Assembly (NCBI GenBank): GCA_038503035.1
Contig: JAVSML010001000.1
Span: forward strand, 434,397-498,396
Direction: 5' to 3'
From: Crocodylus rhombifer
Taxonomy: Eukaryota > Chordata > Crocodylia > Crocodylidae
DNA: 64,000 nt
Positions 31,683-42,843 of the stretch are shown here, in pieces. The translations under genes were made by a program, and so were the position numbers. Below the pieces are notes generated by a model. It searched no databases. It had not been told where the DNA came from and worked only from the letters and a program-made list of their open reading frames with translations. Numbering within the stretch: the stretch's first letter is position 1; each line of letters starts with the position of its first letter.

Positions 31683-34083
31683 TAGAATCAGAAAATCAAA
31701 AAATAATAGATAATTAGGGTTGGAAGGGACCTCTGGAGGTCATCTAGTCCAACCCCCTGCTTAAAGCAGGACCATCCCTGACTAGGTAACACCAACAAAA
31801 GCTTTGTCTGCCATTTCTTAAAAAGCTCCAAGGATGGAAATTCTACAACTTCTCTGTATTTTACTACCCTCCTAATGAGAAAAAAAATCTTCCTAATATA
31901 TAAATTAAACTTCCCTTGTTGCAACTTGAGACCATTGCTCCTTGTTCTGTTTTCTGCCACCACTGAGAACAGGCTAACTATATCATCTTTTAAACACAGC
32001 TTCATGTAGTTGAAGCCTACTATTAAATCCCCTCTCAGTCTTCTCTTCTCTAGACTAAATAAGCCCAGTTCCCTCAGCTTCTCCTCATAAGTCATGTGCC
32101 CCAGTCCCTGAACCATTTTTGTTGCCCTCCTCTGGAATGTCTCGAATTTGTCCAGGTCCTTTCCATAGCAGGGGGCCCAAAACTGAACAAAGTACTCCAG
32201 ATGTGGCCTCACCATTACTGAATAGAGGGGGAGAATCACTTTCTTTGACCTGCTGGAAACACTCCTACCGATGCAGCCCAATATGCTGTTAGCCTTTTCC
32301 TCAACAAGGCCACACCATTGGTTCATATTCAGCTTACTGGCCACTGTAACCCGCACATCCTGCTCTTCAGAGTTGCTGTCCAGCCAGTCAACCCCTGGCC
32401 TGTACCGGTGCATCAGACTTTTCCATCCTAAGTGCAGGACTTTGCACTTGTGCTTATTATACTTCATGAGATTTCTTTTGGCCCAATCCTCCAATTTGTC
32501 TAGGTTATTCTGAATTCTACCTCTACCCTCCAGCATATCTATTATTTCCCCCCAGCTTGGTGTCATCTGCAAACTTGCTGAGGGAGTGCTCTGTGCCATC
32601 TTGTGGATCATTGATTAAGACATCTAACAAAACCAGCCCCAGGACCAACCTCCTGGGAACTCCACTTGTTCCTGGCTGACAACTAGACATTGAGCCATTG
32701 ATTATTACCCTCTGAGCCTGATGTTCCAGCCAGTTTTCTATCCAGCTTACAGCCCATTCAGCTAGCCCATACTTCCTTAGCTTGCCTGGGAGAATGTTGT
32801 GGGAGACCATATCAAAAGCCTTTCTAAAATCAGGGTACACTGCATCCACTGGCCTCCCCACATCCATAGAGCTATTCATTTCATAATAGAAGGCAGTAAG
32901 GTTCATCAGGCAAAAGTTGCCTTTGGTGAACCCACGCTGACTGTTCCTAATCACGTTCTTCTCCTCCAAATGCTTAGAAATGGATTCCTTGAGAATCTGC
33001 TTCATGATTTTTTCCAGGGGCTGAGGTGAGGCAAACCAGCCTGTAGTTCTCTAGAACCTCCTTTTCCCCTTTCTTAAGTATGGGAACTATGTTTGTCCTA
33101 TTCCAGTCATCCAGGAACTTGCCTGTTTGCCATGAATTATCAAAGATGATTGCAAATGTCTCTGAAATCAGCTAACTCCCTCAGCACCCTCTGGCCCCAT
33201 GGACTTGTATATATCCAGCTTTTCTAAGTAGTACCTATCCTGTTCTTTCACCACCGAGGGCTACTGACCTCCTTCTCAAGCTGTGCTGCCTGGTGCAGGA
33301 GTCTGAGAGCTGTACTTATGTGTGAAAACTAAGCTGAAGAAGGCATTGAGCACTTCAGCCTTTTCTGCATCCTCTGTCAAAAGCTTGCCTCCCCCATTCA
33401 GTAATGGACCTACATTTTCCTTGATTCTTCTCTTGCTACCAAAATACTTGTAGAAACCCTCCTTGTTACCCTTCACATGCCTTGCTAGCTACAATTCCAA
33501 TTGCACGTTGACTTTCCTGATTTCATCCCTGGGTACCTGAGCAATGCACTTATGCTCCTCCCTAGTTATTTGTCCAAGTTTCCTCTTCTTATAAGCTTCC
33601 TTTGTGTGGTTTAAATTACTGAAGAGATCCCTGCTAAGCCAAGCTGGTCTTTTGCCATACTTGCTAGTCTTCCTGCTCATTGGGATGGCTTGTTCCTGAA
33701 CACTTAGTAAGGCTTCTTTAAAGTATAGCCAACTCTCCTGGGCTCTTCTCCTCCTCAAATTGGCTTTCTAGGGAATCCTGCCCATGAGTTCCCTGAGGGA
33801 GTTGAAGTCTGCTTTTCTGAAGTCCAAGGTCCTTACTTCGCTGCTCTCCATACTTCTTTTCCTCAGGATCCTGAACTCAATCGTCTCATAGTCACTGATG
33901 CTCAAGTTGCCATCCACTATTGCATTTCCCACCAATTCTTCCCTGTTTGTGAGCACCAGGTAAAGAAGAGTACAGCCCCTAGCTGACCACATCAGCATTT
34001 GTACCAGGTGATTGTCCCCGAAACTCTCCAGAAACTTCCTGGATTGCCTGCGCACTGCTGTGTTGCCGTCCCAGCAGGTATCC
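31683..34083 (-). mobile_element. CR1 LINE, about 2.4 kb
   Basis: Minus-strand CR1 with its 3' end at about 31685 ('GGGTTGGAAGGGACC' and 'TCATCTAGTCCAACCCC' read on plus; the terminal ATGATTCT repeats have decayed). It runs through the C-terminal part, the complete reverse transcriptase and part of the linker after the endonuclease, to a 5' truncation near 34083. Several stops and frame changes are present. It belongs to the 'GTCCAACCCC' 3'-end group with the copies at 48415, 54719-56735 and 62275. Confidence 0.92.
31688..33005 (-). pseudogene. CR1 ORF2 reverse transcriptase and C-terminal domain, broken
   Basis: Two frames. 32523-33005 has the polymerase core: 'SQRGFTKGNFCLMNLTAF', 'YPDFRKAFDMV', 'SGVPRRLVLG' and the catalytic 'KFADDTKLGG' with both aspartates. 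31688-32611 (307 codons) continues with the thumb and C-terminal region: 'WAKRNLMKYNKHKCKVLHLG', 'VILPLYSVMVRPHLEY', '[36 protein letters not shown]'. The frames overlap but are out of register, so a frameshift just after the FADD box separates the catalytic core from the rest. The motif B glycine-glutamine is changed (PRRL instead of PQGS), which should impair activity. Confidence 0.88.
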
Positions 34084-34472
34084 TCACAAATTTGTAAGCA
34101 AGCTTCCTGAGAAGTAATGTCTAAAAGGCATTACTTATCCCAAAAATTAATGCTTTAAAGAAAATAACTGCTAATTTACACATTTAAAGGGAAGTGTGTG
34201 CCTTGTCAGGAGTATGAAATTTACAAAAGCAGATATAATTAGACACAGGGAAACAAAATTTAGCCCCTTATCCATATTCCCAGCACCAGTCTTACCCTCA
34301 TAAAATTTTGTTCTTGTCACTGAATCTAACCTGTTCCACATGATTCTTGTATCCTGTCTTATCTTGTCAGACATGTTTCTTACATTTAGTGTATGACCTT
34401 TTCCTTCTGAAACACTTAATGGTAATAACAAACGTCTGTCCTTGTATGCTATATAAATACCTCACTTATAGG
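34084..34472. other. No feature recognised
   Basis: AT-rich spacer between the CR1 5' truncation and the solo LTR. It ends in TTATAGG, the left target duplication of the LTR. Confidence 0.5.
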
Positions 34473-34656
34473 TGTGACCCAGGTGGCAGTCCAATAGTTG
34501 CCATCCCTGCCCAATATCAGGGATGGTGTGGTGAGACTGGGGCAGGCCTTCCGGCAAGCACCAATTTACTTCCCAGCTGGCCTCTGCTCCCCACAGAGCA
34601 GCCCATGGTCCCAAGAAGGTCTAACACTGAACTGATTTAACTATTTACTATTTAAC

Positions 34657-34662
34657 TTTATT
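34657..34662 (-). promoter_or_regulatory. Poly(A) signal of the solo LTR
   Basis: The minus strand reads AATAAA. About 185 bases of R/U5 follow to the LTR end at 34473. Confidence 0.6.
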
Positions 34663-34689
34663 TACAAAACAAGAATAATAGGAAAGGTT

Positions 34690-34697
34690 ATTTATAA
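34690..34697 (-). promoter_or_regulatory. TATA-like box of the solo LTR
   Basis: The minus strand reads TTATAAAT here, about 30 bases before the AATAAA signal. This fits the U3/R boundary of an LTR. Confidence 0.5.
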
Positions 34698-35874
34698 CTT
34701 CAATCGCATAACCAGAATCACAAAACAAACATTAGTCAACCCTTGGTTCAAGAACCACAAGTAGGATAACTGGCAGCTTTCAGCCACTGCTAAGATGCTA
34801 CCACAAGGAAGCAAGGTGGTCACTCCCAGCAGCTCCAACAGGCTTCCCAATAAGTGACAGGCTGCAACAGGTTAAGCTCTTCTGGTCTGCAGCAATCAAA
34901 TTGTATTAAACCCCAACCCCCCAAAAGGGGGTGAAGGGTGACCCTCCATGGCAACCAAAAAGGCAAGCAACAAGCAACAGAGTAGGCTCCTGAAGCAATC
35001 AGCATGACCCAAGCACAAACCTCAGGGACTCCATCCTATGACAATCAGCAGCAGAATAAGGGACAGGACTGAGTCCCCTCTGAGGCAGTCAGTGGCAGAG
35101 GGTCAGCAGCACAGGCAGCTCCCAGGGGCTGTCGCTCTAAATCCTGCTCCAAGTGCCAGCCTGTGCCCTGAGCTCCTGGGGACCCTCATCCTGGCGCTCT
35201 GCCACTCCTCAGGATCCCAATGCCTTGCCTGCTGCTGTCCCCTTCCCCAGGGAAGGTAAGGGGTTTCCTCAACTCACTGGCCCAGCTCCCTGCTCCAGAT
35301 AAGGACACCACCTGCACTTCTGGCTGCTGCTGCTTCTCTGCAGTGGAGTGGGGAGCCAACTGCCACCCCTAGCCTCCAGCATGCATGGCGCATCCAGCAC
35401 ATTGTGAAGGGGCCTTGGGAAACCAGCTCTCTGCCCCAAGCCCTGGTCATGGCTCCCTCTCTGCTGCAGGGCTGGAGGCACGGCTGACTGTTGCTGCCTT
35501 CTTCTCCCAGGTCCTTTGAGGCTCTTCAAAGGGGTCTTTCTGCTCCCTCTGCTGGGTCAGCTCACCCCAGCTCTTCTTAGGCCTCCTGCATTGTTTCCCA
35601 GAGTCACTGTCAGCAGCTTCCACACCAATTTGACTGTTACTTTTATCCCCTCCGGCAGTCCCTCCCTGGCTTGCAAACTGGCCAACCAGGGCTCAGGGTT
35701 GCAGGCCCCCAACTCCAGCCATCCCCCTTCCATGCGAAAACCCCTTTTTTCGATTGGCTTCTCCTTTTCCACTCCACTCTTGGGGTCACTCAGAGTTCAC
35801 TGGCACTTTTTCTAGCCCAGGGTAAGTATCTCAAGCCAATCTGGTGAGCCCACACTGGCAGTCTGTTACATAGG

Positions 35875-37210
35875 AACACTCACTTTCATCTTAAATGTAT
35901 TTTAGTCTGTTGTTAGAAAAAATTTATAAACTCACTGGGAGTCTTGGAAGCCTATAATCACTGTTCTTTTAGTTCAAACAAACTCATTTCACATCATTAC
36001 CTTGACTCTGTTCAATGTTCTCTTTTAACAGCAATTTAACATGACATGTAAGAAGGTCAAAAAGACCTTTTGCAATCTTTTCCCTAGCAGGGTTTAACAA
36101 CAGCTTTACAAATTGAGCAAGATCAAATTTAAAAGTCTTGATGCACTACCTTCCATAGTAAGGGTAACATCACCTAAAAGATTTTCTAATCTGATGTTAG
36201 CTTTTGGTTTACCTTTACTTTCAAAAACAAATGAGGCAGTGAGTGAGCATCTAGTTTTCCATGCAATGTGCTACAGTAGATATTAAGGCCTTATTACATG
36301 ATAATTTTGGGCAGCTCTTGGAGCTCTTAACACCTGGATTATCCACACATTAACACCTGAAACTAGTTTTAAGCACTCTTTTGTTGGTTTAAAGTTATGC
36401 CACTCCAGGGTAGGTTTAGCTCTGATTTGTATTACGCAGCTCATGTTACACTAAGGTGCAGCCACTCTAAGCTACACTTTAGTATAAACATCCTATCTGC
36501 ACCACTGACTTCCCCAGTGTCCCAGATCCCGGGTCACTTCTACCACCCTCACTTATTAGTGGTTGCATGAGCTGTCTGTCCTGGGGGAGCAGGCAAGGAA
36601 GGGTTAACCAGTTTAGCCAGCTGCCACCTTCACCACTGCTGCTTTCTAGGACAGGCTCAGCCTGGAGAAGAGCAGCAGCCTGACAGCACCTGTGCAGGGG
36701 GCTGGGCAGGCAGGTTAACTCTTACCTGCTTGCTCCCCTGGGACAGACAGTGCGTGCAGCCACAAATGTGCAGTGGTGAACTGGTAGAGGGGAAATCCCA
36801 GAATGGGAGAAGGGGTATCTTTACTTTTAAGTCCTCCAGGCCCCTGATGACCTGAATATGTGACTGCTACAAACTGGAGCTATCACTGAGACATATCAAC
36901 ATTTGTGCAGCTCACAGTGTAAAGTGTTACAAGGCCTTTACACTGAATTTCAGCTAAAAGCTGACAGGTGTTATATATGTTCTTTCACAGCTAATACCTC
37001 CAGTCCTATGATCCTAGCACTGTTAAGGACATTTAAATTATATTCCTGTTTCTGTTTTAGTTTATTATTTTGCCTCTCAATTAATAAATGTTGGAAAAGA
37101 TTTCTAGGGTGCAGGTGCTAAAGTAACTGCAAGTTAACATCCCTGTATGTATATTCCACAATGAAATTAACTGTTTAATACTATGCTAGTAAAATAAGGA
37201 TCTAGATCTT
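35875..37210. other. No gene recognised
   Basis: Unassigned sequence. Part of it (about 36285-36500) has paired words such as 'TTAACACCTGGATTATCCACACATTAACACC' in tandem form, suggesting another old interspersed element without clear ends. Confidence 0.4.
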
Positions 37211-38130
37211 CATCTTAATGTTGTCCAAGTTTGCTGATGACACTAAGATGTGGGGCGAGGTGGACACACGTGAAGGGCGAAAGAGGCTGCAAATAGATTT
37301 AGATAGACTACAAAAGTGGGCAGATAAGAATAGGATGGGCTTCAACGTAGATAAATGCAGGGTGCTGCACTGTGGGAGAAGGAATCCACAGCATACATAC
37401 AGGCTGGGGAGTTCCCCTCTTGAAAGCACAGAGGCAGAAAGGGATCTTGAAGTCATTATTGACGCCAAAATGAACATGAGCCACCAGTGCCAGACCGTAG
37501 CCAGTAAGGCCAGCCATACCTTGTCTTGCATCCAAAGGTGCATCTCAAGCCAGTCCAGAGAGGTGATACTCCCCCTCTATGCGACTTTGGTAAGGCTGCA
37601 ATTGGAGTACTGTGTCCAGTGCTGGGGGCTGCACTTTAAAAAGGATGTGGCCAGCCTGGAGAAGTTTCAGAGGATGGCCACCCAGTTGGTGAGAGGGCAG
37701 CAGGACAGGCCTTATGAGGAGAGACTGAGGGACCTGAACCTGTTCAGCCTCAGCAAAAGGAGCCTGACAGGGGACCTGGTGGCTGCCTACAAACTCATCA
37801 GGGGAGATCAACAGCAAATAGGTAGAGCCCTTTTCTCCCCAGCACCACCTGGGGTGATGAGGAACAATGGTAATAAGCTGATGGAAAATAGGTTTAGGTT
37901 AGAGATCAGAAGGCAGTATTTTAGCTAGGGTGGCCAAAATCTGGAACCAACTTCCCAGGGAAGTGGTCCTCACCCCTACCTTGGGCAAATTCAAGAGGAG
38001 GTTGGATGATCACCTGTCTGGGGTCTTGTGAACCCAGCATTCATTCTTGCCTGTGGCAGGGGGTCAGGATAGATGATCTGTTCAGGTCCCTCCTGACCCT
38101 AGCTACTATGATACTACTATGATACTTAGA
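37211..38130 (+). mobile_element. CR1 LINE, 5' truncated, about 0.9 kb
   Basis: Starts just before the reverse transcriptase FADD box, runs through the C-terminal part of ORF2 and ends in a CR1 3' end ('CTGTTCAGGTCCCTCCTGACCC', then CTACTATGATACTACTATGATAC). It faces the CR1 at 38289-38944, which is on the opposite strand, 3' end to 3' end. Confidence 0.93.
37218..37928 (+). pseudogene. CR1 ORF2 C-terminal part, well preserved frame
   Basis: A 236-codon uninterrupted frame, the longest kept CR1 C-terminal segment in this copy. It starts with 'KFADDTKMWGEV' (motif C, both catalytic aspartates kept) and goes on through 'KWADKNRMGFNVDKCRVLHCG', 'RDLEVIIDAKMNMSHQCQ', 'VILPLYATLVRLQLEYCVQCW' and 'RQYFS', where a stop interrupts the usual '...TVRVAKIWNQLP' continuation. 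All polymerase motifs before motif C are missing because of the 5' truncation, so the product would be inactive. The initiator Met is incidental. Confidence 0.9.
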
Positions 38131-38288
38131 TACTAAGAAAGATCCTTGTTCAATTAAAATAATATAATGTGCTCTACCTGGTGGGCCAAAGCATATAGCT
38201 CAAGACATGTTTTTCCATATCTTTATAAAAAATAAAGCTGCCAATAAACAAAACCAATTGTTCATATTGGGATATAATAGTGATTATA

Positions 38289-38944
38289 TTTCATAGATTT
38301 TGAAGACATTAGGGCTGGAAGGGACCTCAGAAGATCATTGAGTCTAGCCCTCTGCCCCAGAGGCAGGAAGGCAGCTGGAGTCAAAGGATCCCAGCAAGAT
38401 AAATGTCTAAATGTCTCTTAAAGGAGTCCAGAGTTGGTGCTTGTGCCACCTCTAGAGGGAGCCTATTCCAGGCCTTGGGGACTCAGAGAGTAAAGAAGTT
38501 CTTCCTTATGTCCAGCCTGAAATGGTCTTGGAGGAGTTTGTGACTATTTGACCTTGTCATCCCTTGGGGTGCTCTGGTGAACAGGTGTTCCCACAGATCC
38601 TGATGTACACCCCTTAAGAACTTACAGGCAGCCACCACGTCCCCCCTGAGCCTGCAGTTTTCCAGGCTGAAGAGTCCCATAGCTCTCAGCCTCTCATCCT
38701 AGGGCCTGTTCTGCCCCCGATCATGCATGTGGCTCTTCTCTGGACTCTCTCAAGCTTCTCCACATCCTTTTTAAATTGTGTAGCCCAGAAGTGGATGCAG
38801 CACTCCAGTTGTGGCCTCACCAAGGCTGAGTATGTAAGGAGGATGACATCCTAGGATTTGCTTGAGAAGCATCTATGGATGCAAGCCAGAGTTTTGCTTG
38901 CTTTACTAGCTGCAACATCACATTGGTGGCTCATATTCATATAA
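38289..38944 (-). mobile_element. CR1 LINE, 5' truncated, about 0.65 kb
   Basis: Minus-strand CR1 with a 3' end at 38289 ('TTCATAGATTTTGAAGACATTAGGGCTGG' region) and the C-terminal ORF2 part ('MGLFSLENCRLRGDVVAAC' frame at 38483-38680). The body is very similar in wording to the CR1 at 22717-25420, so the two are from the same subfamily. Breaks off in the region coding for the 'VILPLYSALV' segment plus about 90 bases. Confidence 0.9.
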
Positions 38945-41061
38945 AAAGCAATCTCACAGCAAAGGTTGGTTATTAATTGGCAAGATAACTCCCAAGGGCA
39001 ATGACAATAGAAGATTAGTACTGAATTTATATGGGTTGTTCTGTTGTTTAGTTTTGTTTTGCTTTGCTGGTGAATCTTTGCTGGTGAATCTTGTGTTTTT
39101 TTAGTAGCTAGAATATCATTTCATGTTACTTATGGAAATAAGCTATTTTGCAATAGCAAAAACTCTGCATTCATTTTGCTGAGTGATCCATACTCACACT
39201 GGCAGTATTTGTAATACTTAATAATTTCTAATCTTGTTTTCCAGATCCTGCTTTCCAGGAGGGGAAAAATAAACGTGTGTCCCTTCCTAACACAAAGAGG
39301 ACAAAGCACAACAAAGGAAGCAGTGATAGCTATAGTATGCTAGAGTTCATGACAAATTTTCAGTGGAATTTTTTTCTTTTGGGAAAATACTGTTTGATTA
39401 AAATTGATGCACATCACATGAGCACATCAGTTTTAAGTCTCTGATAGAAAAAAAAAGTTAAATGAACCATACATTTTCCTCATTTCTTGTTGAAAATATT
39501 GCAATTATTTTGATAGCGTTAGAATGTATTTTTACATTAATTTATATTTCTTTAACTTAAGTGTGCAACGTATTAAAAGATTAATAGAATGAGATTATTC
39601 ATTATATGATATATAGCATATTCATATTAATAATATACTGCATGTACTATTTAGTATAATATACCAGTTAAAACAAAATGAAATAAGATAGTCAAAATGT
39701 TTGACATTCTCAAACTGAAGTTTCAATGGCTATGGAATTTTTTTTTTTCAAAATTTCTATTCTACTGAAAAATTCAAACTTTATTTTTCTTCTTGATTTG
39801 GAACAACATTTAAAAAAAGAGAAAATAACAGGATTTTCTAAATGAAAGGAATTATATTTTCTTATCCACATTGTTTCACAAAAAAGATAGAAAAACATAA
39901 AGCCCCTAATTCTTTCTTCCTACAAGGTCCTTTGCCATAACAATATTACAGTATACTAAATCAGTTTCAGGTGTTACTTTTAACAATTACAGATCAATAA
40001 TTGTCATGAAAACATATAATTACTTAAGTGGATGATGACTCTTCAAAGTCTGGTGTGAAAATCAAGGAAGTGAAACATGTTGGCTTTGCCTGAGTTCTGA
40101 GAGTAGAAGAGTTGGGTCATTTAAACTCTCAACTCATAAGGAGTGAGATGGGTGAAATCCAGGCCCAATGAAAGCAAAGAAACGTTTTCTATGAAGTTGA
40201 GACATCTGGTCTCCCACATATGGCAAGAAATCAGAGTGTGTCATGTTTATTAGAAGGGCAGTGTTTTATTATGTTTCCAGCCTGCTTATTCTGTTGGGCA
40301 AGGATGACATCTAGTGGACATATTCACTAACCAGAGTACATTACCCTAGATACTGCACAAAGACATAAATAGTTATCTGTTACAGGAGTAAGATAACTCC
40401 TATTACTGCAGCAGGTAAACACCAAACAGAGAGGTCAATATATTTAATATCAAAATAGTCTTGTGAAATAGACAAGAACAGTTATTATTGTTTCTGTACA
40501 GGAACAAATCTATTTTTATTCCCCTAGAGACTAAGCTGCTTATATCACTGCACCCTACTAGTATTCCATGATAGGTTTTTTTGGATGTGTTTTACTTTAT
40601 ATCTTTATGTTTGTATGATGATGTTCAAGTGTTTAAAGAATAATACTAATTTAGATTCTTTACCTTTTTAACTGAAGACTCTCTTACTTTTACCTACCAA
40701 AGGAAAAAAAAAAAGCAAGATGAGATAAGTAGGATTGTAGTAGTTAGAGAGAGAGATGTGGAAATGGTTTGTACTGCACTGTGTTGACGCCACAAGATTT
40801 TTTTCTTCATTTATGTGGCTACAGCTTAGCGAGAACAGACACGCATTAAAAATAAATCAGTATCACGGTGATAAAAGGTACGATATTTTACTAGCAATAT
40901 ATTTAGTATTTAAAAAGAACTTCATCACAACTAACAGCAGCTGTCTGTGCATTTAGATATAGAGCATATTCAATGGAATTCTGTTTCCTTTTGTGCATCT
41001 AAATGGCAGTCTTCTAGTTGTGTAAGTGGTATTTTTGCCATTTGCAAACAGGTTTTAATTA
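38945..41061. other. AT-rich unassigned stretch with one candidate exon
   Basis: About 2.1 kb of strongly AT-rich DNA without recognised repeats. One open frame behind a splice acceptor is listed separately. Confidence 0.4.
39245..39444 (+). other. Candidate terminal exon, unproven
   Basis: The pyrimidine-rich stretch 'TAATCTTGTTTTCCAG' ends in AG at 39243-39244. After two leading bases, a frame from 39247 remains open for 65 codons to TGA at 39442-39444. The first 33 codons are rich in Lys, Arg and Ser ('KNKRVSLPNTKRTKHNKG'), unlike random translation of AT-rich DNA; the rest looks random. I do not recognise it. It could be a host exon whose partners are outside the window, or chance. Confidence 0.2.
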
Positions 41062-42596
41062 ATAGATTCATAGATGTTGGGGTTGGAAGGGTCCTCATAA
41101 GGTCATTGATTATGACCCCCTGCTATTGGCAGGAAAGAGCACTGGGGTCAGACAACGCCAGCTAGGTGCTTGTCCAGTCTCCTCTTGAAGACCCCCAGGG
41201 TAGGGGAGAGCACCACCTCCCTTGGAAGCCCATTCCAATTCTGGCAACCCTTACTGTGAAGTTCTTTCTAATGTCCAACCTAAATCTGCTCTCTGTCAAT
41301 TTGTGCCCATTATTCCTAGTTACTCTAAGGGGTACCCTAGTAAACAGAGCATCTCCTATTTCCTGCTGCCCTCCCCTGATGAATTTATAGGCAGCCACAA
41401 GGTCACCTCTCAGCCTTCTCTTGCAAGACTGAAGAGATCTAGGTCTCTCAGTCTCTCCTTGTAGGGCCTTACTTGCACGCCTCTGACCATACAACTGGCC
41501 CTCCTCTGGACCCTCTCAAGATTCTCCGCATCCCTCTTGAAGTGCGGCACCCAAAACTGGATACAGTACTCCAACTGTGGCCTGACCAGTGCCACATAGA
41601 GGGGAAGCATCAGCTTCCTAGACCTGTTCATCATGCATCTGCTAATGCATGATGAAGTGCAGTTAGCCTTGTTGATCACTTCGTCCTATTTCATTCTTCC
41701 CATTTTTCTAACCTGTCCAGATCCACCTGGATCCATTCCCTACCCTCTGGTGTACTAACCTTGCCCCATAATTTGGTATCATCTACAAACTTGGGCACTC
41801 AATAGCACTGGTCCAAAGCCCAAGTCTTGCAGGACTCCACTGCCACATGTTTCCAGGTCAATATTGACCCATCCACCACCACTCTCTGGGTGCAAACCCT
41901 AAGCCAATTTGCCACCCGTCTGATCATGTAATCATCTGCTTCACAACCTCAGTTTATTTATGAGAACAGAATGAGATACTGTATTGAAAGCCTCCTTAAA
42001 GTCTAGGTAGATGACATCTACCTCGACTCCTGCATCTAAGCATTTTGTGACCTGGTCAAAAAAAATTAAAAACGAGGTTAATCAGGCAGGATCTACCCAT
42101 GCTGATTTCCTTTCAGCATTGTTTCCCCTGCTGGGCTCCTACAACTGTGATCCATAATGATTTTTTCCAGAGTTTTCCCAAGGATAGAGGTGAGACTAAC
42201 AGGCCTATAGTTTCCTAGTTCTTCCCTCCTCCCCTTCTTGAAAATAGGGACTACACTGGCCCTTTTCCAGTCCTCTGAGACTTGACCGGAGTACCATGAG
42301 TGCTTGAACAGCCGTGGCCAGCAGCTCTGCTATGACATTGGCCAATTCCTTTAGCACCCTTGGATGAAGTTCATCCAGACCCACTGATTTGAACACATCC
42401 AGCTCCTCCAAGTGCCCCTTAACTAAGTCTGCACTAATAGTTGGTGGGCTGGTGTCCCTCCTGTGTCTATGATCCAATTGGGAAATTTTATCTTGGCCTG
42501 TGTCTAGGAATACAGATGCAAAGAACTCACTGAAGAGCTCAGCTTTGTTCCCCTCCGTGTCACCAAATACCCTAGTTTTTCCTGTAGTGGTCCTAT
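41062..42596 (-). mobile_element. CR1 LINE, about 1.5 kb
   Basis: Minus-strand CR1. The 3' end lies at about 41062 ('TTCATAGATGTTGGGGTTGG' on plus). C-terminal frames 41162-41494 and 41410-41679 overlap out of register, and the region before the polymerase appears at 42205-42477 ('DLVKGHLEELDVFKSVGLDELHPRVLKELA'). The polymerase core between 41680 and 42200 is broken by stops and a deletion near 41790. Its 5' boundary abuts exactly on the 3' end of the next CR1 at 42597. Confidence 0.9.
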
Positions 42597-42843
42597 AGAT
42601 TCATAGATGTAGGTTCAAAAGAGACCTTGTAGATCTTCTAGTCCGACCCCCTGCCCTGGAGAGGAGAGAAAACTGGGCACAAATGACCCCAGCCAGGTAA
42701 ATATCAAGCCTCCTCTTAAGACCCCCAGAGTAGGAGCCATCACCACTTCCCTTGGAAGTTGGTTCCAGATCCTAGCCACCCGGACTGTGAAGTAATGCCT
42801 TCTAATGTCTAGTCTAAGCCTACTCTCTGGCAACTTATGGCCA

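Larger units (their letters stand above)
34473..35870 (-). mobile_element. Solo LTR of an endogenous retrovirus, 1398 bp
   Basis: Starts TGTGACCC and ends CTGTTACA on the plus strand, i.e. TGTAAC...GTCACA on the minus strand, and is flanked by the identical 4-mer TAGG (34469-34472 and 35871-35874), as left by retroviral integrase. On the minus strand a TATA-like box and an AATAAA signal lie in the expected order near the 3' end. The long upstream part (U3) is GC-rich. There is no internal retroviral sequence or second LTR, so this is a recombined solo LTR. Open frames inside (for example 35516-35815) are not conserved genes. Family unknown; 4-bp duplications are usual for gamma- and epsilon-like viruses, with other classes giving 5 or 6. 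Confidence 0.75.

Noticed and set aside
35516..35815. 99-codon frame as host gene
   Set aside because: Lies wholly inside the solo LTR and shows no recognisable domain.
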